A stretch of 34,591 nt of DNA from Azovibrio restrictus (GCA_029255605.1 JANLJF010000042.1:1-34591); one strand, 5' to 3'; positions 1 to 9,571 are shown, numbered from the stretch's first letter. Translations and numbers: made by a program. The notes: generated by a model from the sequence alone, not told the origin.

Positions 1-79
1 TACGCAGCCTATAACTGCATTGCATATAACAAACAAATGATGCCATACATGCCCATAACTTTACATCAACAATGGCATT

Positions 80-1090
80 ATGGCACCAATAAAGATTAGC
101 AGTCTCGATCAGTCTATTGTAAGACAAGGATGTACTGCAGCCGAAGCTGTAGCGGAAACAATTGCTACAGTACAGTTGGCCGACAAGCTGGGCTACCATC
201 GCTTCTGGGTATCAGAACACCACAATTCTACCTTTATAGCGGGCTCTACTCCCGAGGTATTGATGGTGAAACTTGCGGATGCTACCAGCCATATACGCAT
301 CGGTTCCGGTGGCATTATGCTGCCCAATCATAGCACGCTGAAGGTGGCAGAGAATTTCAGGATGCTGGAAACGCTTTTCCCTGGCCGCATAGATCTGGGC
401 ATGGGTCGTGCGCCGGGCGGAGACCGCATTACGGCACACCTGCTCAATCCTTCTAATGATTTTGCAGAAGAAAAGTATTTGCAACAATTAGAACATTTGC
501 AGCATTTCTTCAGGGATTCGGCTGCTACCCAACATGGCCCTATAATAGCCGTACCGCAGTGCAGCACTATACCTATGCAATGGATACTTAGTTCCAGCGG
601 TGGCAGCAGCGAAATTGCTGCGCGGTTTGGGTTGGGCCTTGCCGTGGCAAAGTTCATCAATGGCTTTGTGCACCCGGATGTGGTAGATGTATACCGTAAA
701 AAATTCGAACCATCTGAGCAATTCCCCGAACCACATGCTACCATGTCTATATCGGTGCTATGCGGCGAAACGGAGGGGAAAGCTGTCGCTATGCGCAAGT
801 ATCTCGACTATATACTGCTTCAATTTGAAAAAGGCAATTTCCATAACATTGCGGCACCCGATGATATTGCAAGCTATACGTTTTCAAGCTTTGAACTGGA
901 TCGTATCAAACACAATAGCGGACGTGTTATATCCGGCACACCCGATGATGTAAAAGAACAGATAACACGATTGCTAAATGACTTTGGTGTAGATGAATTG
1001 ATCGTTTCCACAATGGCTGCCGATGCAAATGACCGTAAGCGTTCATTCGAACTATTAGCTAGTACCTTCAATTTAAAAGAAAGAGATTAA
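80..1090 (+). CDS. LLM-class flavin-dependent oxidoreductase
   Basis: This 336-residue protein belongs to the bacterial luciferase-like monooxygenase superfamily, cytoplasmic FMN- or F420-dependent TIM-barrel enzymes. The N-terminus (IKISSLDQSIVRQG) is the usual first strand of the family. It is followed by the YHRFWVSEHHN motif near residues 39-49, and by the GSGGIMLPNHS and PGRIDLGMGRAPGG stretches near residues 75-115. It matches the subgroup often annotated as MsnO8-like or alkanal monooxygenase alpha-chain-like; the substrate cannot be read from sequence. The start gives the expected N-terminus, and an ATG at 72 is out of frame. It converges on the response regulator with only 3 bases between stop codons. 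Family confidence is high; physiological role is unknown. Confidence 0.93.
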   Translation: MAPIKISSLDQSIVRQGCTAAEAVAETIATVQLADKLGYHRFWVSEHHNSTFIAGSTPEVLMVKLADATSHIRIGSGGIMLPNHSTLKVAENFRMLETLFPGRIDLGMGRAPGGDRITAHLLNPSNDFAEEKYLQQLEHLQHFFRDSAATQHGPIIAVPQCSTIPMQWILSSSGGSSEIAARFGLGLAVAKFINGFVHPDVVDVYRKKFEPSEQFPEPHATMSISVLCGETEGKAVAMRKYLDYILLQFEKGNFHNIAAPDDIASYTFSSFELDRIKHNSGRVISGTPDDVKEQITRLLNDFGVDELIVSTMAADANDRKRSFELLASTFNLKERD

Positions 1091-1093
1091 AAC

Positions 1094-1795
1094 TTATTTC
1101 ATCCTGTCTGAAAGCTCGCGCCTGTACGTTATGCCCACAGGCAATTCTGCATCACCGATGGTTACAGTTTGATTACTGTATTTTTTTATTTTATCCAGCG
1201 CTATAATATACGACTTGTGTATGCGCATAAATCGCGCTGCGGGCAGCTTTTGTTCCAGTTCCGTAGTAGTGATGGTTACCAGGTGGGTCTGTTTATTGGT
1301 AAATATCTTCACATAGTTACCCAGGCTTTGTGCATACAGCATTTCTTTGGGGTCTATACGTATCCAGTTGCCGTCTGCTTTCACCATAAAAGGTGCATCA
1401 CCATCGCTGGTAATCTCTGCACTTGTTACCGGCTGCAGCGACATATACCTTTCCACCGCTTTCAAAAAGCGCGGAAAGTGTATCGGTTTCAGCAAATAAT
1501 CAATAGCACCATAGTCATAGCTTTCCAATGCAAATTCAGTGTAGGCAGTTGTAAGTATTACTTTAGGTGGATTACTTAATGTATTCAACAGATCGAAGCC
1601 TGTCATTTCAGGCATGTTGATATCGAGGAAAATTAAGTCTACTGGATTGGCGTGCAGAAAATTGATTGCCTCCAGTACATTATGACACTGGCCAACCAGC
1701 TCCAGGTGTTGCAACCTTTCTATATAGTTCACCAACACATAGTGCGCAGCTGCTTCATCATCTACTATCAGGCATTTTACTTTCGTAGTCACCAT
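1094..1795 (-). CDS. LytTR-family response regulator
   Basis: A 233-residue two-component response regulator. Residues 6-125 form a receiver domain with the acidic pair D12/D13, the phosphoacceptor D58 in FLDINMP and the conserved K103 in LLKP. Residues from about 135 to the end form a LytTR DNA-binding domain (MLYAQSLGNYVKIFT; RIHKSYIIALDKI). The reading frame is open upstream to 1915, but that extension lies inside the kinase gene and does not resemble a receiver domain. The ATG at 1795 gives a normal start. It lies 4 bases after the kinase stop codon, so the two genes are almost certainly co-transcribed. Proteins of this class bind direct repeats in promoters; the target here is not shown, but the divergent efflux operon is the obvious candidate. 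Confidence 0.95.
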   Translation of the reverse strand: MVTTKVKCLIVDDEAAAHYVLVNYIERLQHLELVGQCHNVLEAINFLHANPVDLIFLDINMPEMTGFDLLNTLSNPPKVILTTAYTEFALESYDYGAIDYLLKPIHFPRFLKAVERYMSLQPVTSAEITSDGDAPFMVKADGNWIRIDPKEMLYAQSLGNYVKIFTNKQTHLVTITTTELEQKLPAARFMRIHKSYIIALDKIKKYSNQTVTIGDAELPVGITYRRELSDRMK

Positions 1796-1799
1796 CCAC

Positions 1800-2828
1800 T
1801 TATTGTAATTGCAAAGATAACGATACCAGGTACTCTTCCCTGGTGATATGCCTGCGAAGCCGGTGCTTACCGGGATACAGTATCTGCAAACGCTGCTCAA
1901 TATTCTGTAGCCCAATGCCGGTTGAGGTGACCTGCCTGCTTTTTTTAGGCATGGAATTGCGTACTGTAAGTTCCAATTGGCCGTTCCTCACTTCTATAAG
2001 GGTGTGCACATAACAGGCCTCAATATTATTCGCCCCGTGCTTAAAAGCATTCTCAATAAAAGGCATCAGCATAAGGGGCGCTATATAATACTGTGCGTCC
2101 GGCTGGTCTGTTTTAAATTCATATTGAATATCACACCTGCAGCCTACCCGCTCTTCTTCCAGTGCTATACAGTTTTCTACAAAGGTTAGCTCTTCTTTCA
2201 GTGAAACCCATTCCTTACAGATATTGTCCAACTGGTAGCGCATCAGTTGAGACACCTGCAATATCAGGTCAGGTATGCGCGAAGGCTCATGCAGGCTGAT
2301 ACCGTATAGGTTATTAAATGTATTAAATAGGAAGTGAGGATTGAGCTGTGAACGCAACAGGTTGAGCTCAGTATTATTAATGCATAACTGCGATGATGCT
2401 TCCTTCTTTTTCTGCCTGTAGAAGCGTAGCATGATGAAAGGGGAATTGATAGCTATAAGGCTAACAGCACAGGTGGCTGTATTAAACAGGAAGCTTTGCT
2501 CAGCAGTGGTTTTGCTCATTATATAGCAATCCGGCGAAAGAAAGGATTTGGCCAGTGTTAATGCTGCCCCGAATACTAGTAACAGCCCTAACCCTATGGG
2601 TACATATTTTAGAGGCTGTTGCTTTTCCATCAGGCGCGGCAGGATAAAAAAGCGGTGCAAAAGCGCATGCACATACAGTATCCCGAAATAACCCAATCCT
2701 ACCCACAGTGCATTCCAACTGGTTATCAGCATCCAGTCGTTGAGCGTGAACAGCACAAACAGGGTTGCAAACACCAGAAATTCCTGGAACCACACATTCT
2801 CCATTATGTTTTTACCAATACGAAACAT
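1800..2828 (-). CDS. LytS/YehU-type sensor histidine kinase
   Basis: A membrane sensor kinase of the His_kinase (PF06580) type, 342 residues from the ATG at 2828. About four hydrophobic helices fill residues 12-135. The phosphorylation motif QLNPHFLFNT follows with H165, and a HATPase domain carries the N-box PFIENAFKHG and the GIGLQNIEQRL motif. There is no extracellular sensor domain, so the membrane segments probably sense. The frame can extend to a GTG at 2858, and another ATG lies at 2804. I prefer 2828 because a GGAG sits just upstream and a promoter can be placed at 2846-2876. It precedes its LytTR partner by 4 bases and is divergent from the RND operon. Confidence 0.93.
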   Translation of the reverse strand: MFRIGKNIMENVWFQEFLVFATLFVLFTLNDWMLITSWNALWVGLGYFGILYVHALLHRFFILPRLMEKQQPLKYVPIGLGLLLVFGAALTLAKSFLSPDCYIMSKTTAEQSFLFNTATCAVSLIAINSPFIMLRFYRQKKKEASSQLCINNTELNLLRSQLNPHFLFNTFNNLYGISLHEPSRIPDLILQVSQLMRYQLDNICKEWVSLKEELTFVENCIALEEERVGCRCDIQYEFKTDQPDAQYYIAPLMLMPFIENAFKHGANNIEACYVHTLIEVRNGQLELTVRNSMPKKSRQVTSTGIGLQNIEQRLQILYPGKHRLRRHITREEYLVSLSLQLQ

Positions 2829-2845
2829 ACCTACTCCATCTCGTG

Positions 2846-2876
2846 CAAAGAAAAGCACGCATTTCGATTATTTCAA
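2846..2876 (-). promoter_or_regulatory. Bacteroidota-type promoter for the kinase/regulator pair
   Basis: Read on the minus strand, a TTG at 2876-2874 is followed after 20 bases by TTTCTTTG at 2853-2846. This differs by one base from the TAnnTTTG -7 consensus. A start of transcription near 2839 would leave a leader of about 10 bases before the ATG at 2828. Inferred from motif match and spacing only. Confidence 0.45.
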
Positions 2877-2878
2877 TT

Positions 2879-2926
2879 ATAAATGACCAATTCAATTCGT
2901 CATTTATAAATGCACTGGTCATTTAT
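2879..2926. promoter_or_regulatory. Symmetric operator-like repeat cluster
   Basis: ATAAATGACC at 2879-2888 is the perfect inverse of GGTCATTTAT at 2917-2926. A third copy, GTCATTTAT, lies at 2899-2907 and forms the 12-base palindrome CATTTATAAATG (2901-2912). The cluster fills the gap between the divergent kinase and efflux genes and starts 2 bases beyond the -33 element of the kinase promoter. This is what a dimeric repressor or activator site looks like. It does not match the usual LytTR direct-repeat consensus. Confidence 0.5.
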
Positions 2927-2970
2927 GGCAATTTTCTGTAAGGCAAGCTTGGTTCTTTTGCATCTTAATT

Positions 2971-4101
2971 ATGAACCAGATGAAACATTTTAGACCAATT
3001 GCACGAACCACTTTTATTGTAACAAGTATTTTATTAGCATTCGCGCTGCAAAGCTGTAAGGATTCATCGGCCGGGCAGCAAGGGGCACAAACACCTGCCG
3101 TACCGGTCCTGGCTGTAGATACAGCCGCAGCCATTACCTGGCAGGATTATACAGCAGCTATACAAGGCAAAACAGACGTTGCCATGCGTTCACAGGTAAA
3201 TGGCTACCTCGATCATATTTATGTTGACGAAGGCGCTTATGTCACTGCCGGCCAGCCGCTTTTCAGGATAGATGAGCAGCCCTACCGTGAGCAATTAAAT
3301 AATGCGGTAGCCAACCAGCATGCCGCCGAAGCTGCTGTAGTAGCAGCACAGCTGGAGGTAGATAAGCTAACGCCCCTGGTAGAAAATAAAGTCGTGTCTG
3401 AAGTGCAGCTAAAAACTGCTAAAGCAGCTCACAAAATGGCCATTGCACGCGCCGAGCAGGCAAAGGCAGCGGCAGGCACAGCACGCATCAACATGGGGTA
3501 TGCGGTAATAAAAGCACCGGCGAGCGGATACATTGGCAGGCTCCCATATAAGAAAGGCAGCTTGATAAGCAATACCGACCCTACCCCGCTTACAACATTA
3601 TCCGATGTGCGTGAAGTACACGCTTATTTCTCTATGAGCGAAACGGAGTTCATACACTTCAGCAAGCAGTACCCTGCCGGCAAATTACCGGAAGCGGCGC
3701 TGATACTGGCCGACAATGAAGAATACAGCACAAAAGGCAAAGTAGACATGGTTGATGGTCAATTCGATAAAACCACAGGTGCCATCACGCTGCGTGCTAC
3801 ATTTCCTAATGAGCAAGGCATACTGCGTTCAGGCAATACGGGCAAGGTGCGCATTCGCCAGCAGCATAGCAATGCGCTGCTGGTACCGCAGCAGGCAACA
3901 CTGGAATTGCAGGACAAGGTATTTGTGTATGTGCTCGACAATAAAAATAAGATCAGCAAAAAACCGATAGCTATTGCCGGCAAAGTAGGTACGGACTATA
4001 TCGTAAAAGATGGCATAGAGCGCGGCAACCGCATTGTGTATAGCGGCCTCGACAGGCTGCAGGAAGGCGCAGAAGTAAAGCCACTACCTGCCGGGAAATA
4101 G
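2971..4101 (+). CDS. RND efflux periplasmic adaptor subunit (membrane fusion protein)
   Basis: A 376-residue AcrA/MexA-family adaptor that links an inner-membrane RND pump to the outer-membrane channel. The N-terminus is a lipoprotein signal with lipobox LQSC (cysteine near residue 29), so it is probably anchored by lipid in the inner membrane. A biotinyl-lipoyl-like half (SQVNGYLDHIYVDEGAYVTAGQPLF), an alanine-rich alpha-helical hairpin (about residues 105-170), the second lipoyl half (VIKAPASGYIGRLPYKKG) and beta-barrel and membrane-proximal domains follow in order. A second in-frame ATG at 2980 is possible. It is the first gene of the three-gene efflux operon, 38 bases before the pump gene. 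Substrates cannot be predicted. Confidence 0.95.
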   Translation: MNQMKHFRPIARTTFIVTSILLAFALQSCKDSSAGQQGAQTPAVPVLAVDTAAAITWQDYTAAIQGKTDVAMRSQVNGYLDHIYVDEGAYVTAGQPLFRIDEQPYREQLNNAVANQHAAEAAVVAAQLEVDKLTPLVENKVVSEVQLKTAKAAHKMAIARAEQAKAAAGTARINMGYAVIKAPASGYIGRLPYKKGSLISNTDPTPLTTLSDVREVHAYFSMSETEFIHFSKQYPAGKLPEAALILADNEEYSTKGKVDMVDGQFDKTTGAITLRATFPNEQGILRSGNTGKVRIRQQHSNALLVPQQATLELQDKVFVYVLDNKNKISKKPIAIAGKVGTDYIVKDGIERGNRIVYSGLDRLQEGAEVKPLPAGK

Positions 4102-4139
4102 TCAACCATTCATATCACCCACACTTAAAAGAAGAATCA

Positions 4140-7100
4140 ATGTTTAGAAAATTTATAGAAAGGCCGGTATTAGCCACAGTAATATCCATACTGCTGGTTA
4201 TCATGGGTGTGTTGGGATTATCAAACCTCCCGTTACAACAGTTTCCCGATATTGCCCCGCCTGTAGCACAGGTAATGGCTGTATATCCGGGTGCGAATGC
4301 AGAAACAGTGCTTCGCTCCGTAGCACCATCGCTGGAAGAGGCGATCAATGGCGTAGAGAACATGACGTATATGAACTCTACCGCCAGCAATGATGGTACG
4401 CTTACCATCAATGTTTATTTCCGCCTGGGTACCGACCCCGACCAGGCCGCCATCAACGTGCAGAACCGCGTAGCACAAGCTACCAACCAGCTTCCTGCTG
4501 AAGTAGTACAGGCGGGCGTTGTGACAGCCAAACAGCAGAACAGCTTCATCATGGCTATCAACCTGTATAGCGAAGATGAAAAAAGCTATGACCAAACGTT
4601 TATTTCCAACTATGCCAGTATCAATATTGTACCGGAAATAAAGCGGATACCAGGCGTTGGCCAGGCATTTGTATTTGGCGATAAGAACTACTCTATGCGT
4701 GTATGGTTGAATCCTGCACAGCTGGCAGCCTACAACATGACACCGCAAGAGGTAATGGCGGCCATACAGGATCAGAATATGGAAGCTGCCCCCGGCAGGT
4801 TTGGACAGAGCAGTAAAGAAGCATTTGAATATATCATCAAATACAAAGGCAAGCTAACAAAACCTGAAGAGTATGGCAATGTCGTGATTCGTTCAAATGA
4901 AGATGGCTCTGTGCTGCGACTGAAAGATGTAGCACGTGTAGAACTTGGCTCTTATACTTATGGCAGTGCCAACCTAGTAAACGGTAAGCAAGGCATTACC
5001 ATTGGTGTACTGCAAACAGCAGGTTCTAATGCCAACGAGATACAGATAGCCATTAATAACCTGATGGAAAAAGCAGCACGCGATTTTCCCAAAGACGTAA
5101 AACACCTGATGCTGTATAGCACTAAGAAAGATCTTGACCAGTCTATCAGCCAGGTAAAGCATACTTTAATAGAAGCATTTGTGCTGGTATTTATCGTAGT
5201 GTTCATCTTCCTGCAAGATTTTCGTTCTACCATAATACCTGCAATAGCCGTACCTGTAGCTATTGTCGGCACATTCTTTTTCATGCAGTTGTTCGGTTTC
5301 TCTATAAACCTACTCACCTTGTTTGCATTGGTCCTCGCCATAGGTATAGTGGTAGATGATGCTATTGTAGTGGTAGAGGCCGTGCATGCAAAAATGGAAC
5401 ATAAGCACCTGCCACCTCGCGCAGCAACCATTTCGGCCATGAGCGAAATAACAGGTGCTATTATTTCCATTACGCTGGTAATGTCGGCGGTATTCCTGCC
5501 GGTGGGTTTTATGAAAGGCTCTACGGGGTTATTCTATCGCCAGTTTGCCTTTACAATGGCCATAGCCATCGTAATATCTGCCATCAATGCCCTTACCCTC
5601 AGCCCTGCATTGTGTGCTTTGTTTTTGAAAGACACACACAGCGATAAAACAAAACTTACAACTAAAGGTTTTAAAGACCGCTTCTTTACTGCTTTCAATA
5701 CCAGTTTCAATACCATGACAAGCAAGTATACCAATAGCCTGAAATTCCTGGTACGTTATAAATGGGTAAGCCTTGGCGGATTAGCGCTCGTTACATTGCT
5801 TACAGTATGGATGGTGCGCAAAACACCTACGGGCTTTATACCCAGCGAAGATCAGAGCTTTGCGGTTATAGCCTTATCAATGCCACCCGGTGCATCCCTA
5901 GAGCGCACTACGCAAGTATTGCACAAGGCGGATGAGTTATTGAAACCAATGGAATCTGTTGAAGCGGTGAATATCATTTCCGGCTTCAACATCATGACCA
6001 ATTCTACCAGCCCCTCGGCTGCTACAGGGTTTGTACTGTTCAAGCCTACCGAACAGCGTGGCAAAATAAAAGATATCAATGGCATCATGAATGAAATGCG
6101 CGCCAAACTCGCTACGATAGATGGCGGTAATTTCTTCGTCTTTACATTCCCCACCGTTCCGGGCTTTAGTAATATAGATGGCTTGGAAATGGTACTGCAA
6201 GACCGCACCGGCGGCAGCCTCGATAAGTTTAACGGCATAGCGTACAATTTCATTGGCGAACTGATGAAGCGGAAAGAAATAGCAGTAGCCTTTACATCCT
6301 TCCAATCAAACTATCCGCAGTTGGAAATGGAAGTGGACGACATTAAAGCTAAACAACTGGGCGTAAGCGTGCGTGATGTGTTGCAAACCATGCAAGCTTA
6401 CTTCGGTAGCGTGCAGGTGTCAGACTTTAACCGCTTTGGCAAATACTACCGTGTCATGGTGCAGGCCGATGTATCATCGCGCGCCGAGCCTTCGGCTATA
6501 GCAGGTGTGTTTGTTAAGAACAGGAATGGCGAAATGATACCTATCAATACGCTGGTAAAACTGAAACGTGTATTTGGACCGGAAACAGTATCGCGCTACA
6601 ATCTTTTCGGCTCTATAGGCATCAATGCCATGCCTAAACCGGGTTACAGCTCGGGCGATGCTATCAGGGCGGTGGAAGAAGTAGCTAAAACAGCATTGCC
6701 TTCCGGCTATACCTATGAGTTTTCCGGCCTCACACGCGAAGAAATCACATCAGGCTCTCAATCAGTTATCATATTTGCATTGTGCCTGCTGTTTGTTTAC
6801 TTCCTGCTGGCAGCCCAGTACGAAAGCTATATCCTGCCATTATCTGTAATCCTGTCTATTCCTACCGGTGTATTCGGCGTGTTTGCTGCGATTGGCATCG
6901 CAGGCATTGAAAACAATATTTACGTACAGGTAGCCCTTGTAATGCTCATAGGCTTGCTGGCTAAAAATGCCATCCTGATAGTAGAATATGCGGTACAAAG
7001 AAGGCGGGCAGGCAAAACCCTACTTGCTGCAGCGCTCGAAGCAGCTAAGCTTAGGCTACGCCCTATCATCATGACATCCCTGGCCTTTATAGTAGGTATG

Positions 7101-7346
7101 ATACCTATGATGAGTGCTACCGGCCCATCAGCCTTAGGCAATCATTCTATCAGCATTGCCGCAGCAGGCGGTATGATAAGCGGCGTAGTGCTGGGTCTGT
7201 TCATCATTCCTGTACTGTTTGTTGTGTTCCAATACTTGCATGAGAAGGTAAGTAAGAAACCACAGGTTTGGCATTTCGATGATGACAACAATGGCAATCA
7301 TAAAGAATTAAAAGGCGCATTAGCATTAGATACACAGACTGTATAA
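4140..7346 (+). CDS. RND multidrug efflux permease (HAE1 family, AcrB/MexB-like)
   Basis: A full-length 1068-residue inner-membrane proton/drug antiporter. It begins with the typical FIERPVLATVISILLVIMG helix and the pore-domain motif LPLQQFPDIAPP. Twelve transmembrane segments and two large periplasmic loops are laid out as in AcrB. The proton-relay aspartates are present as D406/D407 in GIVVDDAIVVVEA, and the partner lysine as K942 in GLLAKNAILIVEYA. The second-half motif RLRPIIMTSLAFIVGMIPM is intact. It lies between adaptor and channel genes in one operon, 14 bases before the channel gene. No damage is seen. Which compounds it exports is unknown. Confidence 0.97.
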   Translation: MFRKFIERPVLATVISILLVIMGVLGLSNLPLQQFPDIAPPVAQVMAVYPGANAETVLRSVAPSLEEAINGVENMTYMNSTASNDGTLTINVYFRLGTDPDQAAINVQNRVAQATNQLPAEVVQAGVVTAKQQNSFIMAINLYSEDEKSYDQTFISNYASINIVPEIKRIPGVGQAFVFGDKNYSMRVWLNPAQLAAYNMTPQEVMAAIQDQNMEAAPGRFGQSSKEAFEYIIKYKGKLTKPEEYGNVVIRSNEDGSVLRLKDVARVELGSYTYGSANLVNGKQGITIGVLQTAGSNANEIQIAINNLMEKAARDFPKDVKHLMLYSTKKDLDQSISQVKHTLIEAFVLVFIVVFIFLQDFRSTIIPAIAVPVAIVGTFFFMQLFGFSINLLTLFALVLAIGIVVDDAIVVVEAVHAKMEHKHLPPRAATISAMSEITGAIISITLVMSAVFLPVGFMKGSTGLFYRQFAFTMAIAIVISAINALTLSPALCALFLKDTHSDKTKLTTKGFKDRFFTAFNTSFNTMTSKYTNSLKFLVRYKWVSLGGLALVTLLTVWMVRKTPTGFIPSEDQSFAVIALSMPPGASLERTTQVLHKADELLKPMESVEAVNIISGFNIMTNSTSPSAATGFVLFKPTEQRGKIKDINGIMNEMRAKLATIDGGNFFVFTFPTVPGFSNIDGLEMVLQDRTGGSLDKFNGIAYNFIGELMKRKEIAVAFTSFQSNYPQLEMEVDDIKAKQLGVSVRDVLQTMQAYFGSVQVSDFNRFGKYYRVMVQADVSSRAEPSAIAGVFVKNRNGEMIPINTLVKLKRVFGPETVSRYNLFGSIGINAMPKPGYSSGDAIRAVEEVAKTALPSGYTYEFSGLTREEITSGSQSVIIFALCLLFVYFLLAAQYESYILPLSVILSIPTGVFGVFAAIGIAGIENNIYVQVALVMLIGLLAKNAILIVEYAVQRRRAGKTLLAAALEAAKLRLRPIIMTSLAFIVGMIPMMSATGPSALGNHSISIAAAGGMISGVVLGLFIIPVLFVVFQYLHEKVSKKPQVWHFDDDNNGNHKELKGALALDTQTV

Positions 7347-7360
7347 TAACATAAGACTTC

Positions 7361-8770
7361 ATGAAAAAGACATATAACATCTTATGGCTGCTCATAGCTT
7401 TACTAGCATCGGCATGCCGTATATCGAAAGACGTTAAAACACCCAATGATTACATACCATCTGCATATCGCAATAGCGCCACTGCAGATACACAAACCAT
7501 AGCAAACATTCACTGGCAGGATTTCTTCCCCGATGAAACATTGCGTCAGTTAATAGACACAGCACTTGTAAGGAATTTTGACATGCAGTTAGCTGTCAAA
7601 AACCTGGAGATAGCACACCAATCTCTAAAGCAGGCACGTATGTCTTTAGTACCCACAGTTGGCTTGAACGTAGCAGCTTCAAGTACTGTTCCATCAAAGA
7701 ACAGCTTGAATGGCTCTCTTACCAGCCAGTTTCTTGGCAGGGAACATATTGAAGACTTCAGTGCCAATATCGGCATATCGTGGGAAGCAGATATATGGGG
7801 TAAGGTGCGCAACCGTAAGCGCTCTGCACTGGCAGCATACCTACAAACAGCCGAAGCCAGGAAGGCGGTGCAAACGGGCATCATTACTATGGTAGCACAG
7901 TCATATTATAACTTGCTGATGCTGGATGAGCAATTAAAAGTTGCACAAAGGAATGTACGCCTTACAGATAGTACGGTACGTATATTACAACTACAGCAAG
8001 AAGCCGGACAGGTAACTGCGTTGGCTACACAGCAGGCTATGGCACAGCAACTGGTGGCAGCACAGCTTATCCCACAGTTGGAGCAGGATATAGAACTGGT
8101 AGAGAATAACCTGAGCATCCTTACCGGCAGCGTACCACTACGTATAGAACGAAATGCGGAGCTTGATGACCTGGAAATACCGGCTTCATTACCTGCAGGT
8201 ATTCCTGCACAGATGGTAAGCAATCGCCCGGATGTAAAGAGCAGGGAACTGGCACTGACAGTTGCTAATGCCAGGGTGGGATTGGCAAAGGCAGACTTCT
8301 ACCCGGCACTGAATATTACGGCTACAGGTGGTGTCAATTCATTCAAAGCAAGTAACTGGTTCAACCTGCCGGCATCTTTGTTTGGTGTAGTAACAGGTGC
8401 CATAGCACAGCCATTACTGCAACGCAGGGCTATACGCACCAACTACAATATCGCTAAAATAGAAAGGGAAAAAACGGTCATTGAGTTCAAGCAATCTGTA
8501 TTGCAGGCAGTTAGCGAGGTATCGGGCGCAATGGTGAAGATTGAAAAACTGAACGAACAATACCGTGCTGCCAGCAACCGTGCAGAGGTGCTGCAACAAG
8601 CCACAAAAAATGCTCAGTTGTTATTTCAGAGCGGTATGGCCAATTACCTGGAAGTAATAACAGCACAAAGCAATTCGCTACAAAGTGAGTTGGCTTTAGC
8701 AAATATAAAACTGGCACATCTCAATGCTGTTACAGAACTATACCGCGCAGTAGGTGGTGGCTGGAAATAA
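7361..8770 (+). CDS. TolC-family outer-membrane efflux lipoprotein (NodT-like)
   Basis: A 469-residue outer-membrane channel protein. It has a lipoprotein signal peptide with lipobox LASAC (cysteine near residue 19), as in OprM/NodT channels. Two homologous outer-membrane efflux repeats follow: the first has NFDMQLAVKNLEIAHQSLKQAR, and the second has NRPDVKSRELALTVANARVGLAKADFYPAL. The long alpha-helical segments are rich in Q, A and L. It is the last gene of the adaptor-pump-channel operon and supplies the exit duct. Its stop codon lies 1 base from the stop of the convergent surE gene, and no terminator hairpin is visible between them. Confidence 0.95.
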   Translation: MKKTYNILWLLIALLASACRISKDVKTPNDYIPSAYRNSATADTQTIANIHWQDFFPDETLRQLIDTALVRNFDMQLAVKNLEIAHQSLKQARMSLVPTVGLNVAASSTVPSKNSLNGSLTSQFLGREHIEDFSANIGISWEADIWGKVRNRKRSALAAYLQTAEARKAVQTGIITMVAQSYYNLLMLDEQLKVAQRNVRLTDSTVRILQLQQEAGQVTALATQQAMAQQLVAAQLIPQLEQDIELVENNLSILTGSVPLRIERNAELDDLEIPASLPAGIPAQMVSNRPDVKSRELALTVANARVGLAKADFYPALNITATGGVNSFKASNWFNLPASLFGVVTGAIAQPLLQRRAIRTNYNIAKIEREKTVIEFKQSVLQAVSEVSGAMVKIEKLNEQYRAASNRAEVLQQATKNAQLLFQSGMANYLEVITAQSNSLQSELALANIKLAHLNAVTELYRAVGGGWK

Positions 8771-8771
8771 T

Positions 8772-9509
8772 TTAGTCAAGGGGGTGGCTAAACTGTAGTG
8801 AAGATAACAAGGTTTCATTTGTAAGATCAAGACGAAGCGGGGTAATGGAAACCTTGTTATTCTCTACAGCCCATCGGTCAGAACCTTCCTCGGCAGGGTC
8901 CAGCGGTATTACGGTCGACCAGTAGTGTTTTCTGCCCATAGGGTCTATGCCCGGTACTATCTTGCCATCGTAAAATTGTACCGACTGTCGGGTCCACATC
9001 ATGCCGGTTGGTTTTTGCGGAAAATTGACATTGAACAATCCAAGGTGCTTGTCTTGCAATAGCAGGGCAAGCACCTTTTCTACATAGGGCTCTAATGCAT
9101 CAAACTTTGGTTCATCTTTACTTACCGGTGTGCTTAGGGCAATACCTTTTATACCCAGCAATACAGCCTGTTTGGCTCCAGCCAATGTGCCCGAATGCCA
9201 CATCGAATTACCAAGATTAGGGCCCAAGTTAATACCAGAAAGAACTACGTCTGTCTGCGACCACATATGTGTGCCCAGTGCCACGCAATCTGCAGGGGTG
9301 CCATTTACACGATGTGCTTCTATACCTTCAAAATTGATGGGCGATTTCTTGTACGACAGTGGCCGCGAATGTGTCACCGCATGCCCCATAGAAGACTGCT
9401 CTACATCCGGCGCCACTACTTTTACCTCACCAAATTTTTGAGCTATGCGGGCCAGTGCTGCAATGCCGGGGCTGTATATACCATCATCGTTCGTTATCAG
9501 TATCCTCAT
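8772..9509 (-). CDS. surE: 5'/3'-nucleotidase SurE
   Basis: A 245-residue cytoplasmic metal-dependent nucleotidase that removes phosphate from nucleoside monophosphates, a housekeeping and stress enzyme. The N-terminal motif RILITNDDGIYSPG supplies metal ligands D8 and D9. The second ligand region is APDVEQSSMGHAVT (serine near 39-40), and N94 sits in the SGINLGPNLG motif. Length is normal for the family. It is divergent from the lipid kinase gene at 9572 with 62 bases between starts, and convergent with the efflux channel gene with one base between stop codons. The assignment is secure. Confidence 0.97.
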   Translation of the reverse strand: MRILITNDDGIYSPGIAALARIAQKFGEVKVVAPDVEQSSMGHAVTHSRPLSYKKSPINFEGIEAHRVNGTPADCVALGTHMWSQTDVVLSGINLGPNLGNSMWHSGTLAGAKQAVLLGIKGIALSTPVSKDEPKFDALEPYVEKVLALLLQDKHLGLFNVNFPQKPTGMMWTRQSVQFYDGKIVPGIDPMGRKHYWSTVIPLDPAEEGSDRWAVENNKVSITPLRLDLTNETLLSSLQFSHPLD

Positions 9510-9571
9510 GTGTTAAAATGCTATATAATCATGCCACCGCGCATGGTACGGATTTTTAGTACGATGTATAT

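Noticed and set aside
2859-2970. LytTR direct-repeat binding site upstream of the efflux operon
   Set aside because: The two GTCATTTAT copies are 19 bases apart and do not match the usual LytTR half-site; the layout is inverted rather than direct.
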